NCBI RefSeq assembly: GCF_008364825.1
Contig: NZ_VTTO01000008.1
Span: 124,001-188,000 of the forward strand
Length of the DNA: 64,000 nt
Direction: 5' to 3'
Source: Azospirillum sp. B21
Lineage (GTDB): Bacteria; Pseudomonadota; Alphaproteobacteria; Azospirillales; Azospirillaceae
Below, one piece after another: positions 1 through 9,310 of the stretch. The position numbers were made by a program, and so were the translations under genes. Position 1 is the stretch's first letter. Every line of letters starts with the position of its first letter. A model generated the notes under the pieces. It saw nothing but the letters and a program-made list of their open reading frames with translations. It did no database searches and was not told the origin of the DNA.

Positions 1-58
1 GCATTGAGACACTTCAGCAAAATGCTTATCGGTTTGCGCTCCATTTCCATCGAGAGCC

Positions 59-2449
59 ATGCAGACCGAGGCCAATTCCCCCATTCCGCGCCTGATCCAT
101 CAGACCTGGAAGACCCGCGACGTCCCGCCGGAACTCCAGGTCCTTCAGCGCAGTTGGACCGGGCGCAATCCCGGCTTCGTCTACCGGTTCTGGACCGACG
201 ACGACATCGGGCGCTTCGTGGCCGAGGAGCATCCGGAATTGCTGCCGGTCTTCCGCGGCTATGCCGACCCCATCGCGCGCATCGATCTGGCGCGCTACCT
301 GATCCTGCGCCGCTTCGGCGGGGTCTATGCCGATCTCGACTTCGAATGCCTGCGCCCGATCGATGGATTGCTGGAGGGCCGGAGCTTCGTCGTCGGGCAG
401 GAGCCGGAGGAGCATGGCCGGCTGGCGAAGGCGGCGGAGCGCGGGCTGCCGCGCATCCTCTGCCCGTCCTTCCTCGCCTCCGTCCCCGGCCATCCCTTCT
501 GGGACCATCTGCTGGCCCGGCTGGTCGAGGCGCGGCATTGCGGGGATGTGCTGGACGCCACCGGCCCCTTCCTGCTGACCCGCGCCCACGCTGCCTATGA
601 GGGGGCCCGGTATGAAGATGGGCCGGCCGCGGTGACGGTGCTGCCGCCGGAGCTGCTCTACCCCGTCACCAAGGACGATTGCTGGAGCGGCCGCCTGTTC
701 GACCCGGTCTTCTGGGAGCGGGCGACGCGCGAAGCCTATGCCGTCCATTACTGGGAGGGGACATGGTTCCGCGGGGCGGCGGAGCGCGGCGCCGGGCTTG
801 GCGCCGGGCCTGGCGCCGGATTGCCCCGGCAGGTCGCGGCGGTGGTGACCGACGGCCGGCCGGAAGGAGACCGTCCGACCCTGGCCCATTCACCCATCAC
901 CGGGGCGGAAGGGCAGCCGCTGATCTCCTGCCTGATGGTCACCAGGGGGCGGGGCGGGCTGCTGAAGTTCGCCATCGAGGGCTTTGCGCGCCAGACCTAT
1001 CCCAACCGCGAGCTGGTCGTCGTCTGCGACAGCCCGGCGTTGCCGCAGGACGATCCGCTGGAGCGCGCCATCCGCGACGCGGAGTGCCCGAACATCCGCC
1101 TGATCCGGGTGGAGGTCGCCTCCCCATCCGGTTCCCAGCCCAGCAGCTTGACGCTGGGCGAGCTGCGCAACATCGCCGTCGACCAGGCGGCCGGCCGCTA
1201 TGTCTGCCAGTGGGACGACGACGACCTCTACGACCCCTGCCGGCTGGAGATGCAGCAGCGGGTTCTGGCCGCCGCCGGCGCCCAGGCCTGTCTGCTCGGC
1301 CGCTGGATGATATGGTGGCCGGCGGAAGACCGGCTGGTGGTGTCCCCCGAACGGGACTGGGAAGGCTCGCTCCTGTGCGAGAAGGCGGCGATGCCCCGCT
1401 ATCCCGCCCTTCGCCGCGGCGAGGACACGCCGGTGGTCAAGCAGCTGCGCCGCAGCGCCCGCGTCGTCCGCATGGACCTGCCGCGGCTCTACACCTACGT
1501 CATCCATGGCGGCAACACCTTCACCGCTCCCCATTTCGAGGTCCACTGGCAGACGGCCACCGCCCGTTTCGACGGCGGGCGCTGCCGGGCCGTGCTGGAG
1601 GAGATGGGCAAGCGCCTGCCGGTGGAGGCCTACCGCCGGGCCGTCGTGCCGGTGCCGGCCGTCCCCGTCCCGGCCACCGCCGCGGCGCGGCAGGACCGCG
1701 TGCTGGTGCTGACCCCGGTGAAGGACGCCGTCGCCCATCTGCCGCGCTACCTGGAACTGCTCGGCCGGCTCGACCATGATCCGTCCCGCCTGTCGCTGGG
1801 CTTCCTGGAGGGGGACAGCCGCGACGGGACCCATGACTGGCTGACCGCCCGGCTGCCGGAGCTGCGGGAGCGCTACCGCCGGGTGACCCTGCTGCGCCAC
1901 GACCACGGCTTCCGGCCCGAGGGACCGCGCTGGGCGCCGGCGATCCAGCGGCGGCGGCGGGAGGTGCTGGCACGCTCGCGCAACCGGCTGCTGTCCGGCG
2001 CGCTGGGGGACGAGGACTGGGTTCTGTGGCTCGACGCCGATCTGGTCGATTACCCGCCGGACCTGGCGGCCCGGCTGCTCGCCGCCGGGCGCGACATCGT
2101 CGTCCCCCATTGTGTCCTGCCCGACGGGCGGACCTTCGACCTCAACAGCTTCCGGCTGGAGGGGGAGACGGAGGACCCGCGCCATCTGGCAGACGGCATC
2201 TTCCAGCCGCCGCGCGGCGCCGGACGGCGCTATCTGGGAGATTTTCCGGGAGAGGAGGCCGTGCCGCTGCACGGGGTGGGCGGTACGGCCTTGCTGGTGC
2301 GTGCGGACCTTCACCGCGAGGGGCTGTGTTTCCCACCCTACAGCCATCGCGGCTACATCGAGACGGAAGGGCTGGCGGCGATGGCGCGCGACATGGGCGT
2401 CACCGCCTGGGGTCTGCCGGGTCTGCGCATCGTCCATGCCGATCACTGA
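59..2449 (+). CDS. Three-domain glycosyltransferase fusion (GT32-like, GT2-like, Anp1-like)
   Basis: A 796-residue cytoplasmic protein with three sugar-transferase-like parts in series. Residues about 8-250 look like the GT32/Gly_transf_sug (OCH1-like) family: 'IPRLIHQTWKT' near the start and a DxD motif in 'GGVYADLDFE' near residue 91. Residues about 288-440 are a GT-A/GT2 domain ('PLISCLMVTRGR', 'LGELRNIAVD', acidic metal site 'WDDDDLYD' near 385). Residues about 543-795 resemble Anp1/Mnn9-type (GT62) enzymes: 'FLEGDSRDGTHDWL' and 'WVLWLDADLVDYP' near 657. Each part keeps an acidic metal-binding motif, so all three could be active. The start at 59 has only a weak GAGAG upstream. A GT2 gene follows after 13 bp. 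The families are confident; the acceptor and donor sugars cannot be read from the sequence. Confidence 0.85.
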   Translation: MQTEANSPIPRLIHQTWKTRDVPPELQVLQRSWTGRNPGFVYRFWTDDDIGRFVAEEHPELLPVFRGYADPIARIDLARYLILRRFGGVYADLDFECLRPIDGLLEGRSFVVGQEPEEHGRLAKAAERGLPRILCPSFLASVPGHPFWDHLLARLVEARHCGDVLDATGPFLLTRAHAAYEGARYEDGPAAVTVLPPELLYPVTKDDCWSGRLFDPVFWERATREAYAVHYWEGTWFRGAAERGAGLGAGPGAGLPRQVAAVVTDGRPEGDRPTLAHSPITGAEGQPLISCLMVTRGRGGLLKFAIEGFARQTYPNRELVVVCDSPALPQDDPLERAIRDAECPNIRLIRVEVASPSGSQPSSLTLGELRNIAVDQAAGRYVCQWDDDDLYDPCRLEMQQRVLAAAGAQACLLGRWMIWWPAEDRLVVSPERDWEGSLLCEKAAMPRYPALRRGEDTPVVKQLRRSARVVRMDLPRLYTYVIHGGNTFTAPHFEVHWQTATARFDGGRCRAVLEEMGKRLPVEAYRRAVVPVPAVPVPATAAARQDRVLVLTPVKDAVAHLPRYLELLGRLDHDPSRLSLGFLEGDSRDGTHDWLTARLPELRERYRRVTLLRHDHGFRPEGPRWAPAIQRRRREVLARSRNRLLSGALGDEDWVLWLDADLVDYPPDLAARLLAAGRDIVVPHCVLPDGRTFDLNSFRLEGETEDPRHLADGIFQPPRGAGRRYLGDFPGEEAVPLHGVGGTALLVRADLHREGLCFPPYSHRGYIETEGLAAMARDMGVTAWGLPGLRIVHADH

Positions 2450-2462
2450 CAGGCGAAGCATC

Positions 2463-3446
2463 ATGCCGACCACCCAGCCTCCCGTCTCCGCCATCTCCGC
2501 CACCGCCGTTCCGGGGATCGCGGCCAGCATCGTCGTCTGCACCCATCGGCGGCCCGAGCTGCTCGGCGCCTGCCTGGACAGCCTGATCGGGCAGCGGGTG
2601 GGCGGCGGCTCTCCGGACCTTGTCCATGGAATTCCAGGGATCCATGAGATCCTGGTGATCGACAATTCCGCCCTGGCGGAGGGACGGCCGGTCGTCGAGA
2701 GCCGGCAAGCCGCCTTCGCCCTGCGGGGCGTGCCGTTGCGCCATGTCCTGGAGGAAAGGCCCGGCGTCAGCTTCGCCCGCAACCGCGGCGTGGCCGAGGC
2801 GGCCGGGGAACTGATCGTCTTCATCGACGACGACGAGCGGGCCTGCGACGGGTGGCTGGAGCGGCTGCTGGAGCCGTTCCACCGGCTGGGCGATGCCGTC
2901 GGCATCGTTGCCGGCGAGGTCGAGCCGGATTTCGGCGCGCTGCCAAGGCCCGGCTGGCTGGCCGACGACATGATGCATTTCTTCTCGTGCCGCTGGGGAT
3001 GGGACAGCGAAGCCCGCTTCCTGCGCGAGAATGAGTGGTTCGGGGAAGGGAACTGCGCCTTCCGCAAGCGGCTGATGGACGGGCGGTGCTTTCCGACCGA
3101 TCTCGGCCGCAAGGGGGACGGGCTGCTGACGAATGAAGGCATCGTCTTCATGCAGATGCGCAACGCCGGAGCCGCCACCTACTATGTGCCGGCCGCCACG
3201 GTGTCCCATTTCATCCATCCGGACCGGCTGAACCGACGCTGGCTGATGCGGCGGATGTTCCATCAGGGGGTGTCCAACCGCCTGACGCAACGGCGGTACG
3301 GGATGGAGGAGCAGCGTTGCGACTTCAACGTCAATCTGGCCGATCTGGCCGCCCTCGACGTCGAAGGTCTGGAGGGGGATGGCCTGCGGGCGGTGATCCG
3401 GCTGTATTACCAGCTCGGCTATGCCACGGCCGTGGCCATGAATTGA
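2463..3446 (+). CDS. Family 2 glycosyltransferase
   Basis: A 327-residue GT-A glycosyltransferase. It opens with 'AASIVVCTHRRPELL' (nucleotide-binding beta strand). It then has 'RPGVSFARNRGVAEA' and the metal-binding 'IVFIDDDERACDGWL'. 'NEWFGEGNCAFRKRL' is the usual acceptor-side region of this family. The ATG at 2463 was chosen because it lies just after the preceding gene; upstream in-frame codons overlap that gene in another frame. It is probably co-transcribed with the triple-domain glycosyltransferase before it and would add a sugar to the same glycan. The stop codon sits inside a 13-bp tandem duplication. The substrate is unknown. Confidence 0.85.
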   Translation: MPTTQPPVSAISATAVPGIAASIVVCTHRRPELLGACLDSLIGQRVGGGSPDLVHGIPGIHEILVIDNSALAEGRPVVESRQAAFALRGVPLRHVLEERPGVSFARNRGVAEAAGELIVFIDDDERACDGWLERLLEPFHRLGDAVGIVAGEVEPDFGALPRPGWLADDMMHFFSCRWGWDSEARFLRENEWFGEGNCAFRKRLMDGRCFPTDLGRKGDGLLTNEGIVFMQMRNAGAATYYVPAATVSHFIHPDRLNRRWLMRRMFHQGVSNRLTQRRYGMEEQRCDFNVNLADLAALDVEGLEGDGLRAVIRLYYQLGYATAVAMN

Positions 3447-3460
3447 AGCCATGAATTGAA
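3435..3460. repeat. 13-bp tandem duplication over a stop codon
   Basis: GCCATGAATTGAA occurs twice back to back (3435-3447 and 3448-3460). The first copy carries the TGA that ends the GT2 gene at 3446. It looks like a recent slippage duplication and changes nothing in the protein, because translation ends in copy one. Confidence 0.8.
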
Positions 3461-3595
3461 GCGGCCGGGCTCCGGTCCCGTTATGCTGCCGGGGCACGGT
3501 GTCGCCGTCCAGGCCGTTGTCCGAGGCTGTTGTCCGGAGCCAAGGGCGGACGGTCCTTTCAGGAAGCAGGGAAGCAGGGAGGCAGGGGAAAGCCG

Positions 3596-4744
3596 ATGGC
3601 CATGACCGGTGTGGAACATCGCGTGCTGTATCGCGACCCGCGTTTCTACGCGTCCTTCCCGTCGCTGACGGCGGGGCGGGACGGTTCGGTGCTGCTGGCC
3701 TTCCGGCGGGCGCGCGACCATCGCTGGCTGCGCGGGGCTGCGTTCCGGGCGGGAGAGGCGGGGTTCAACCATGTCGACCATCTCGATTCCCGCTCCCAGA
3801 CCGTCCTGCTGCGGCTCGGCCCCGATGCGGAACCGCTGGGGGAGGCAACCGCCCTGCCCCCCGACCCGCAGGCGGCCGATCAGGACGCCAGCCTGCTCAG
3901 CCTGCGCGACGGCCGCATCCTGCTGACCGGATTCCGCTGGTACCCGGTGCCGGCGGCCGACGGAGAGGCATTGCGCGCGCTGGGGTTCGGCTTGGCCGGA
4001 AGCCCGCAGAGGACCGGCGACCTCTACCTGTTCTGGGGCGGCTACAGCCGGCACAGCGACGATGGCGGTCACAGCTGGACCCCGCACCGCGACCTGCCCC
4101 CCCTGCCCGGCCATCCCGACATCGTGCCGGGCCAGCGGCCCTTCCATGGCGGGGCGGTGCGCGGCCGGGCGGTGGAGGCGCCGGACGGCACCATCCTGCA
4201 GACCGGCTACACCCACCACCCCTCCACCGGCACCTATGCCAGTCATCTCTTCGCCTCCACCGACCGAGGGGAAAGCTGGGTGCACCGGGCGATCATCGCC
4301 ATCGATCCCGAGGCCAAGGCCGGCTTCTGCGAGACGGCGCTGCATCTGGACGCCGACGGCGTGCTGCACGCCTTCCACCGCACCACCGGGCTGGATGACC
4401 ATCTGGCGACCTCGCGCTCCACCGACCTCGGCCACAGCTGGGAGCCGTGGCGGCGCCATGCGGTGGTCGGCCATCCTTATGACGCCTGCCCGCTGCCGGA
4501 CGGCCGGCTGCTGCTGGTCGGCGGTTACCGCCATGCACCCTACGGCGTGCGCGCCCGCCTCTACGACCCGTGCTGCCAGCAGCCGGACGAGGTGCCGGAC
4601 CTGGTGCTGCGCGACGACGGGCCGGCGCCGGATCTGGGCTATCCCTGGGCGGCGCCACTGCCGGACGGCCGCGCCATGGTCGCCTATTACATCTGCGACT
4701 CCACCGGCTCGCGCGGGATCGAGGCGACGCTGTTCCGGCCGTGA
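3596..4744 (+). CDS. Sialidase-like six-bladed beta-propeller protein (BNR/Asp-box repeats)
   Basis: A 382-residue protein with the sialidase/neuraminidase propeller signature. Three Asp boxes are visible: SDDGGHSW (about residue 155), STDRGESW (about 222) and STDLGHSW (about 276). The N-terminus has 'FYASFPSLTAGRDGSVLLAF', and internal pieces such as 'DQDASLLSLRDGRILLTG' are typical of exo-alpha-sialidase-like blades. There is no signal peptide, so it should be cytoplasmic. The start at 3596 follows an AGGGG about seven bases upstream; an in-frame ATG at 3530 is less likely. A full catalytic arginine triad could not be assigned. In an island that makes sialic-acid-like sugars it could be a hydrolase, trans-sialidase or a non-catalytic binder. 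A Rieske oxygenase gene follows 69 bp later. Confidence 0.75.
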   Translation: MAMTGVEHRVLYRDPRFYASFPSLTAGRDGSVLLAFRRARDHRWLRGAAFRAGEAGFNHVDHLDSRSQTVLLRLGPDAEPLGEATALPPDPQAADQDASLLSLRDGRILLTGFRWYPVPAADGEALRALGFGLAGSPQRTGDLYLFWGGYSRHSDDGGHSWTPHRDLPPLPGHPDIVPGQRPFHGGAVRGRAVEAPDGTILQTGYTHHPSTGTYASHLFASTDRGESWVHRAIIAIDPEAKAGFCETALHLDADGVLHAFHRTTGLDDHLATSRSTDLGHSWEPWRRHAVVGHPYDACPLPDGRLLLVGGYRHAPYGVRARLYDPCCQQPDEVPDLVLRDDGPAPDLGYPWAAPLPDGRAMVAYYICDSTGSRGIEATLFRP

Positions 4745-4813
4745 TGGCGCTTGAGCCCTGCGACCCGCTGTGCCCTGGACCGGCCGGCGGGGCGCGGGCT
4801 ACCCTTCGCCACC

Positions 4814-5938
4814 ATGAAAAGCACTCCCGCCCCCTTCGTTCCGGCCAAGGCCGTCCCCGGCATCGTCCCCGCCGCCTACCACGACCCGGAGATCTTCCGG
4901 ACGGAGGAGGAGCGGATCTTCCGACAAGCCTGGGTCTTTGCCGGCTTCACCGACGACCTTGCCCGGCCCAACGACTATCTGACCCGGCGGATCGGCGGGC
5001 TGGACGTGCTGGTGCAGAATTTCGACGGGGAACTGCGGGGCTTCCGCAATGTCTGCACCCACCGCTTCGCCATGATTCACCGGGCGCCGCGCGGCAACGG
5101 CATGCTGCGCTGCGGCTATCACGGCTGGACCTTCGACCGCGACGGCGTTCCCTACGGCATCCCCGGCAACGAGGCGAATTTCGGCCTCGACCGCGAGGGC
5201 CGTTGCGGCCGTGCCCTGACGCCGGTGGCGGTGGGGGTGTGCGGCCGCTTCGTCTTCCTGCGGGTGGCGGCGGAGGGGCCGGAGCTCGACGATTGGCTGG
5301 GCGTCTATGGCGACGTGCTGCGCCATGCCTCGGAAATCTTCGTCCGCCCCTTCGAGGAGCGGTCGATGGAATGGGCCGCCAACTGGAAGATGGGGGTGGA
5401 GAGCGTGCTGGAGGTCTACCACGCCGACCTCACCCACCCCACGACCTTCCGCAAGCTGGTGAAGGGTGACTGGCGCTGCGATTACGACGGCGCCCATTCC
5501 CGCGGCGTGACCGGCGTGTCGGACAAAAGCGCCCGCTGGTGGGACGGCGTGTCGGAACGGCTGGGCTTCCGCCCCAGCCCGCTTTTGCGCGAGTACGACC
5601 ACCTGCACATCTTCCCCAACCTGGAGATCGGCTTCACCCGCGGCGCGGTGATGAGCGTCCAGACCTACGATCCGCTCGGCCCCGACCGCTGCACGCTGAA
5701 CCTCCGCCTGTTCCTGGCCGATCCGGACGGCGATGCCGGCAGGGGCGGCTCCGCGGCCCGCCGCCTGATCGAGGAGGGCGCGCGGGATCTCAACGTCGCC
5801 CTGCTGCGCGAGGACCAGGAGGCGTCGGAACTGGCCTTCCGGGGCTGCCGCCAGACGGAGCGCCCCGCCCTGCTCGGCCTGAACGAGGAGCGCATCCAGC
5901 AGTTCCACGTGGTGTGGCGGGGGATGATGGGGGGCTGA
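4814..5938 (+). CDS. Rieske non-heme iron oxygenase, catalytic (alpha) subunit, full length
   Basis: A 374-residue aromatic-ring-hydroxylating-dioxygenase-type alpha subunit. The Rieske [2Fe-2S] ligands are Cys81, His83, Cys100 and His103 ('NVCTHRF' and 'LRCGYHGW'). The mononuclear iron site is Glu200 (bridging position), His203 and His208 in 'LEVYHADLTHP', with a likely third ligand Asp334 in 'LLREDQEASE'. The N-terminus 'AAYHDPEIFRTEEERIFRQAW' is typical of the family. The ATG at 4814 starts exactly where family homology begins. No ferredoxin or reductase gene is nearby, so electrons must come from elsewhere in the genome. It is a close paralogue of the split pair at 9307-10949, which suggests a sugar- or acyl-tailoring role rather than aromatic catabolism; that role is inference. 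Confidence 0.88.
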   Translation: MKSTPAPFVPAKAVPGIVPAAYHDPEIFRTEEERIFRQAWVFAGFTDDLARPNDYLTRRIGGLDVLVQNFDGELRGFRNVCTHRFAMIHRAPRGNGMLRCGYHGWTFDRDGVPYGIPGNEANFGLDREGRCGRALTPVAVGVCGRFVFLRVAAEGPELDDWLGVYGDVLRHASEIFVRPFEERSMEWAANWKMGVESVLEVYHADLTHPTTFRKLVKGDWRCDYDGAHSRGVTGVSDKSARWWDGVSERLGFRPSPLLREYDHLHIFPNLEIGFTRGAVMSVQTYDPLGPDRCTLNLRLFLADPDGDAGRGGSAARRLIEEGARDLNVALLREDQEASELAFRGCRQTERPALLGLNEERIQQFHVVWRGMMGG

Positions 5939-5943
5939 GCCCC
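5931..5943. terminator. Short palindrome at the end of the Rieske gene
   Basis: GGGGCT-G-AGCCCC spans the stop codon of the oxygenase gene, between two convergent genes. There is no T-run, so termination is only possible. Almost the same palindrome occurs at 48225-48237. Confidence 0.3.
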
Positions 5944-6044
5944 ACGCTCGCGGTGACGCTCTCCTTCAGGAAGCCATCGGCCAGGCCGCACGCGACTTGG
6001 CCGATGATCTGCGTGCGTTCACATGATCGCACCCGGTGTCAGGA

Positions 6045-8138
6045 TCATGCCGCACGGATGGCGGTCAGGAACTGTTCCACCTCTCCGCGCAACCGGTCAG
6101 CCTCATGCGACAGTTGGCCGGCCGCATCGAGCACGTCGCCGGCGGCGGAACCGGTCTCGGTGGCGGCGTGGCTGACATCGGCGATGTTGTTTGTCACCGC
6201 TTGGGTGCCGACCGCCGCTTGCTGGACATTCCGGGAGATCTCGGCCGTCGCGGCCCCCTGCTCTTCGATGGCGGCTGCAATGGTGGTGGCGATTTCACTC
6301 ATCGTCGCGATGGTATGGCCGATTCCGGTGATGGATGCCGCGGCGTTGCTGGTTGCCGTCTGCATCGAAGCGATCTGAGCGGCGATCTCCTCCGTCGCCT
6401 TGGCGGTCTGGGTGGCAAGATTCTTCACCTCCGACGCCACGACGGCGAAGCCCTTGCCCATTTCACCGGCTCTCGCTGCCTCGATCGTGGCGTTCAGCGC
6501 CAGAAGATTCGTCTGGCTGGCGATGTTGGTGATGAGTTGGACGATCTCGCCGATACGGTTCGCCTGTTCGACCAGGCCGTTGACATGCTCGGTCGTCTGC
6601 TGCGCCTCTGCGACCGCCTGATCGGCGATGGCGGTGGAGCGCGACACCTGTCCGCTGATCTCGGCAATCGAGGCGGTCAGTTCCTCCGTTGCGGTGGCGA
6701 CGGTCTGCACGTTGCTGGACGCTTGTTCGGCCGCGGTTGCGGTTGCGGCAGCCTGCCGGTTGGTGTAGGTCGCAGTGCTCGTCATGGCCTGGGCCGTGGA
6801 CTCCAGCGCCCCGGCGGAGGTCGACACGGTGTGCAGGATGCCGGACACCGTCCTGTCGAAACCGTGCACGAGTGTCTCCACCATCCCGGCCCGACGCTCC
6901 TTGGCCCGACGCTCCTCGGCCTGCGCGGTTTCCAGACGATCGCGCTCCTGAGCATGCTCCTTGAAGACGACGAGTGCGCCGGCAAGCCTGCCGATCTCAT
7001 CGCCGCGGCCGCGATACGGGACTTCGCCGGAGAGGTCGCCACCGGCAACCTGCAGCATTGCCTTGGAAATCTCATGAATGGGGACGGCAACCCGGCGATG
7101 GACGATGAGCGTGCCGGCGATGCCGAGCCCCAGAGCCAGCACCAGAAACGCGGCATTGATCGACAGTGCCGTGATCTCCTCGCTCTGATGCTGCGCCGCG
7201 CTAACGGCGATGGCATCGAGGGTGGCGTTGGCCACGGCGTCGAGGTCTCTCATCGAGCGGTCGGCCAACTCGTTCACGTCGTTCAGACGCATCGGTGGCT
7301 CCTGGCCTGCGGTAACCGCCGCCAGGACCGCCTCCCGGACTTTCAGGTAATCGGATATGTAGCTGCGCTCGGCTGCTGCAATTGCCGCCTTGACGGCTTC
7401 AGGAGTCGAGGGGCGCTGAGCCGCCTCACGCACCATGCGCCACGCCGCCTCGAACTGGCCACGGGCAAGAGCCATCCGGGAGCCGTCCTCCGAAGAAACT
7501 TTCTTTTGGAGCATCGCGCCATCGAACAGCACGCGCAGCGGTGTCGCGGCTTCACGGGCCGCCACGGCCGCGTCCTTCAGGCCGATCAGTTCGGAGAACA
7601 GGGGGTCGAGCGTGCGCATCGGTTCCAGGAGGGTCGTCGACGATCGGGCGAGCAGGTCAATGGCTCCCGTCGAACCGCCCATCCACTCGTCGACCAAATC
7701 CTTGCGGCGTTGGGCGACAGTGATCTTCAATGCCGCGTCCACCTCATTGCGCAGCCCATCGAGCCGGGCAATGGCGGCACGCACTTCGGCCGTACCCAGG
7801 CCGGAGGCGCACTCCACCGCACCACAGACGGTGGCGACGGCCTCGACAGCGACAGCCGAGGACTGCCGCAGACCCGGCAGCTTCGCCAGCATCGGCGCAT
7901 CGGATCCCGGGGGCTGCAACAGCAACCGACGCGTTCCACCACGTTCGGAGCGGATCGCCTGCATCGCCGAGAAGATGGTCCGCGACGCCTCGGCCACGGT
8001 TTGAACGCTTCGGCTGCTCGACAGCGTGCGGAAAGATGACACGGTGTCCATGCTAACGATCAGCACTAGAAATGCGACGACGCCGCCAAACAGCATCAGC
8101 AACGTCGCGGTTATGCTTAGACTATGTAGGCGCTTCAT
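6045..8138 (-). CDS. Methyl-accepting chemotaxis protein
   Basis: A transmembrane chemoreceptor of about 697 residues. One membrane segment lies at about residues 8-30 ('LLMLFGGVVAFLVLIVSM'). A helical extracytoplasmic sensor follows; its 'IRSERGGTRRLLL' stretch resembles NIT-type nitrate/nitrite-sensing helices. A second membrane segment and a HAMP linker ('VAVPIHEISKAML') lead to the cytoplasmic signalling domain, whose hairpin tip reads 'IASQTNLLALNATIEAARAG'. The tail 'VEQFLTAIRAA' is common in Azospirillum-type receptors. The start at 8138 has GGAG nine bases upstream; ATGs at 8153 and 8213 are alternatives. It is transcribed against the surrounding glycan genes and probably belongs to its own unit. 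The ligand is unknown. Confidence 0.92.
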   Translation of the reverse strand: MKRLHSLSITATLLMLFGGVVAFLVLIVSMDTVSSFRTLSSSRSVQTVAEASRTIFSAMQAIRSERGGTRRLLLQPPGSDAPMLAKLPGLRQSSAVAVEAVATVCGAVECASGLGTAEVRAAIARLDGLRNEVDAALKITVAQRRKDLVDEWMGGSTGAIDLLARSSTTLLEPMRTLDPLFSELIGLKDAAVAAREAATPLRVLFDGAMLQKKVSSEDGSRMALARGQFEAAWRMVREAAQRPSTPEAVKAAIAAAERSYISDYLKVREAVLAAVTAGQEPPMRLNDVNELADRSMRDLDAVANATLDAIAVSAAQHQSEEITALSINAAFLVLALGLGIAGTLIVHRRVAVPIHEISKAMLQVAGGDLSGEVPYRGRGDEIGRLAGALVVFKEHAQERDRLETAQAEERRAKERRAGMVETLVHGFDRTVSGILHTVSTSAGALESTAQAMTSTATYTNRQAAATATAAEQASSNVQTVATATEELTASIAEISGQVSRSTAIADQAVAEAQQTTEHVNGLVEQANRIGEIVQLITNIASQTNLLALNATIEAARAGEMGKGFAVVASEVKNLATQTAKATEEIAAQIASMQTATSNAAASITGIGHTIATMSEIATTIAAAIEEQGAATAEISRNVQQAAVGTQAVTNNIADVSHAATETGSAAGDVLDAAGQLSHEADRLRGEVEQFLTAIRAA

Positions 8139-8746
8139 TGCATGAGGCTCCATGTCTTCGCAAAAATTAATATCCTTTCGTTCATTTGTGTCATAAGCAG
8201 AAATCACTGTCAAATATATCCATGTATTCAGTTAACTCTCTTAATTGATTAGTAAGAAACTCTTATGTTTATTTGGTAATAAACAAATTGATTTCCAGTG
8301 CACTTGTTTCGTGAACACGGAAACTTGCGATGCTCGGAGCGAGCCAATCTGACTCTATCGACGTCGATGGAAGCGCGGCGGACAGACATTCCTCGAGACT
8401 TCATCGCAAGCTCTGTCCAAAAGCCTTGCCGAATGGCAGATCTCCGGAATGAAGCAGGCATTCACCGAGTGATCGGAACGCGGGCGAAGGCAATTCAGGG
8501 CGTCGTCGGTCTGAGGCTTGGAGCCAGTCCAAGCTGGCCAGCGTGCGTTCGATGCGGTCGATCATGATCCGCAAGCGCGCCCGCACAGGTCTCGACTCGG
8601 CAAAAGATCAGGCTGGCCACCCAACGCTCATGGCCGACCAATGTCGCGAGACCGTCGCCATGCCGGCATCGAAGGACACCAGCCGCCGATCCTTCCCGGT
8701 TTCGTCGCTTGGCGTGCGGCTTTGAACAGAGTCTGCGATGAGTCTC
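8139..8746. other. Intergenic region, AT-rich then gene-less
   Basis: About 600 bp without a convincing gene. Bases 8150-8300, just upstream of the chemoreceptor, are strongly AT-rich and probably hold its promoter. The rest (8300-8746) is GC-rich, with only short unrelated open frames on both strands. It could be a decayed gene, but I recognise no protein family in any frame. Confidence 0.5.
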
Positions 8747-9310
8747 CTACCGCCACTCCCGCCCGTCCATGTCCCGGTACACCCCGAACCGGCCGCGCAC
8801 CATCAGCCAGTCCTCGGCCAGCATCTCGAAGATGTGCAGGTCGATCTCCCGGCCGTCCTTCACCACCTGGCGCTTCAGCACGCCGACCGGGCGGTAGCCG
8901 ATCATCGGCTGGCCTTTCAGCAGGCGGGGGCTGTTGGTGCCCAGGATGTGGTTCACCACCTTGCGCAGCCCCATGGTGAAGAAGACGTGGTTCAGCATGT
9001 AGGCGAAGTTCAGCGGCGCCGCCCCCATCCGCCCTGCCCGCTCGCCCATCAGCACGCCGATGGTGGCGATCCGCCATTCCGGTTCGGTCACGGTGATGGA
9101 GACATGGCCGGCCGGCACGCCGTCGACGCAGAGGATGCGGTGGACATAGTCGTCGCGCTCTTTACTGCGCCGCAGCCACGCCTTCTGGCGCTCCACGTCG
9201 TAAGCCACGCTGGTCAGCATCTGGCCGGCGATGTCGGGCCGGGTGCGCCAGTCGAGCAGAAGCTGGGCGTGCTCCTCGGTCGGCTCGATGAAGGTCAGCG
9301 CGCCGCTCAC
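8747..9310 (-). CDS. GNAT-family N-acyltransferase (PseH-like)
   Basis: A 187-residue GCN5-related acyltransferase. It begins 'LTFIEPTEEHAQLLLDWR', the same layout as RimJ/PseH enzymes, and its middle 'TIGVLMGERAGRMGAAPLNF' is in the acyl-CoA-binding position. It starts at GTG 9310, overlapping the stop of the preceding oxygenase gene (GTGA), so the two are translationally coupled. It is last in the SDR, Rieske, oxygenase, GNAT operon. PseH acetylates the 4-amino group of a UDP-sugar on the way to pseudaminate. A similar reaction here could supply the N-acylation step otherwise missing from the legionaminate pathway (inference). It could also be a protein N-acetyltransferase. Confidence 0.75.
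   Translation of the reverse strand: MSGALTFIEPTEEHAQLLLDWRTRPDIAGQMLTSVAYDVERQKAWLRRSKERDDYVHRILCVDGVPAGHVSITVTEPEWRIATIGVLMGERAGRMGAAPLNFAYMLNHVFFTMGLRKVVNHILGTNSPRLLKGQPMIGYRPVGVLKRQVVKDGREIDLHIFEMLAEDWLMVRGRFGVYRDMDGREWR

Noticed and set aside
890..3178. A 762-residue minus-strand open frame
   Set aside because: It lies opposite two glycosyltransferase genes with clear motifs, and has no domain, good start or composition of a real protein.
6036..8039. A 667-residue plus-strand open frame
   Set aside because: It is antisense to the chemoreceptor, whose TM, HAMP and signalling domains are unmistakable.
8401..8586. Possible transposase remnant on the minus strand
   Set aside because: A 61-residue frame with no recognisable transposase motif, no terminal inverted repeats and no target duplication.
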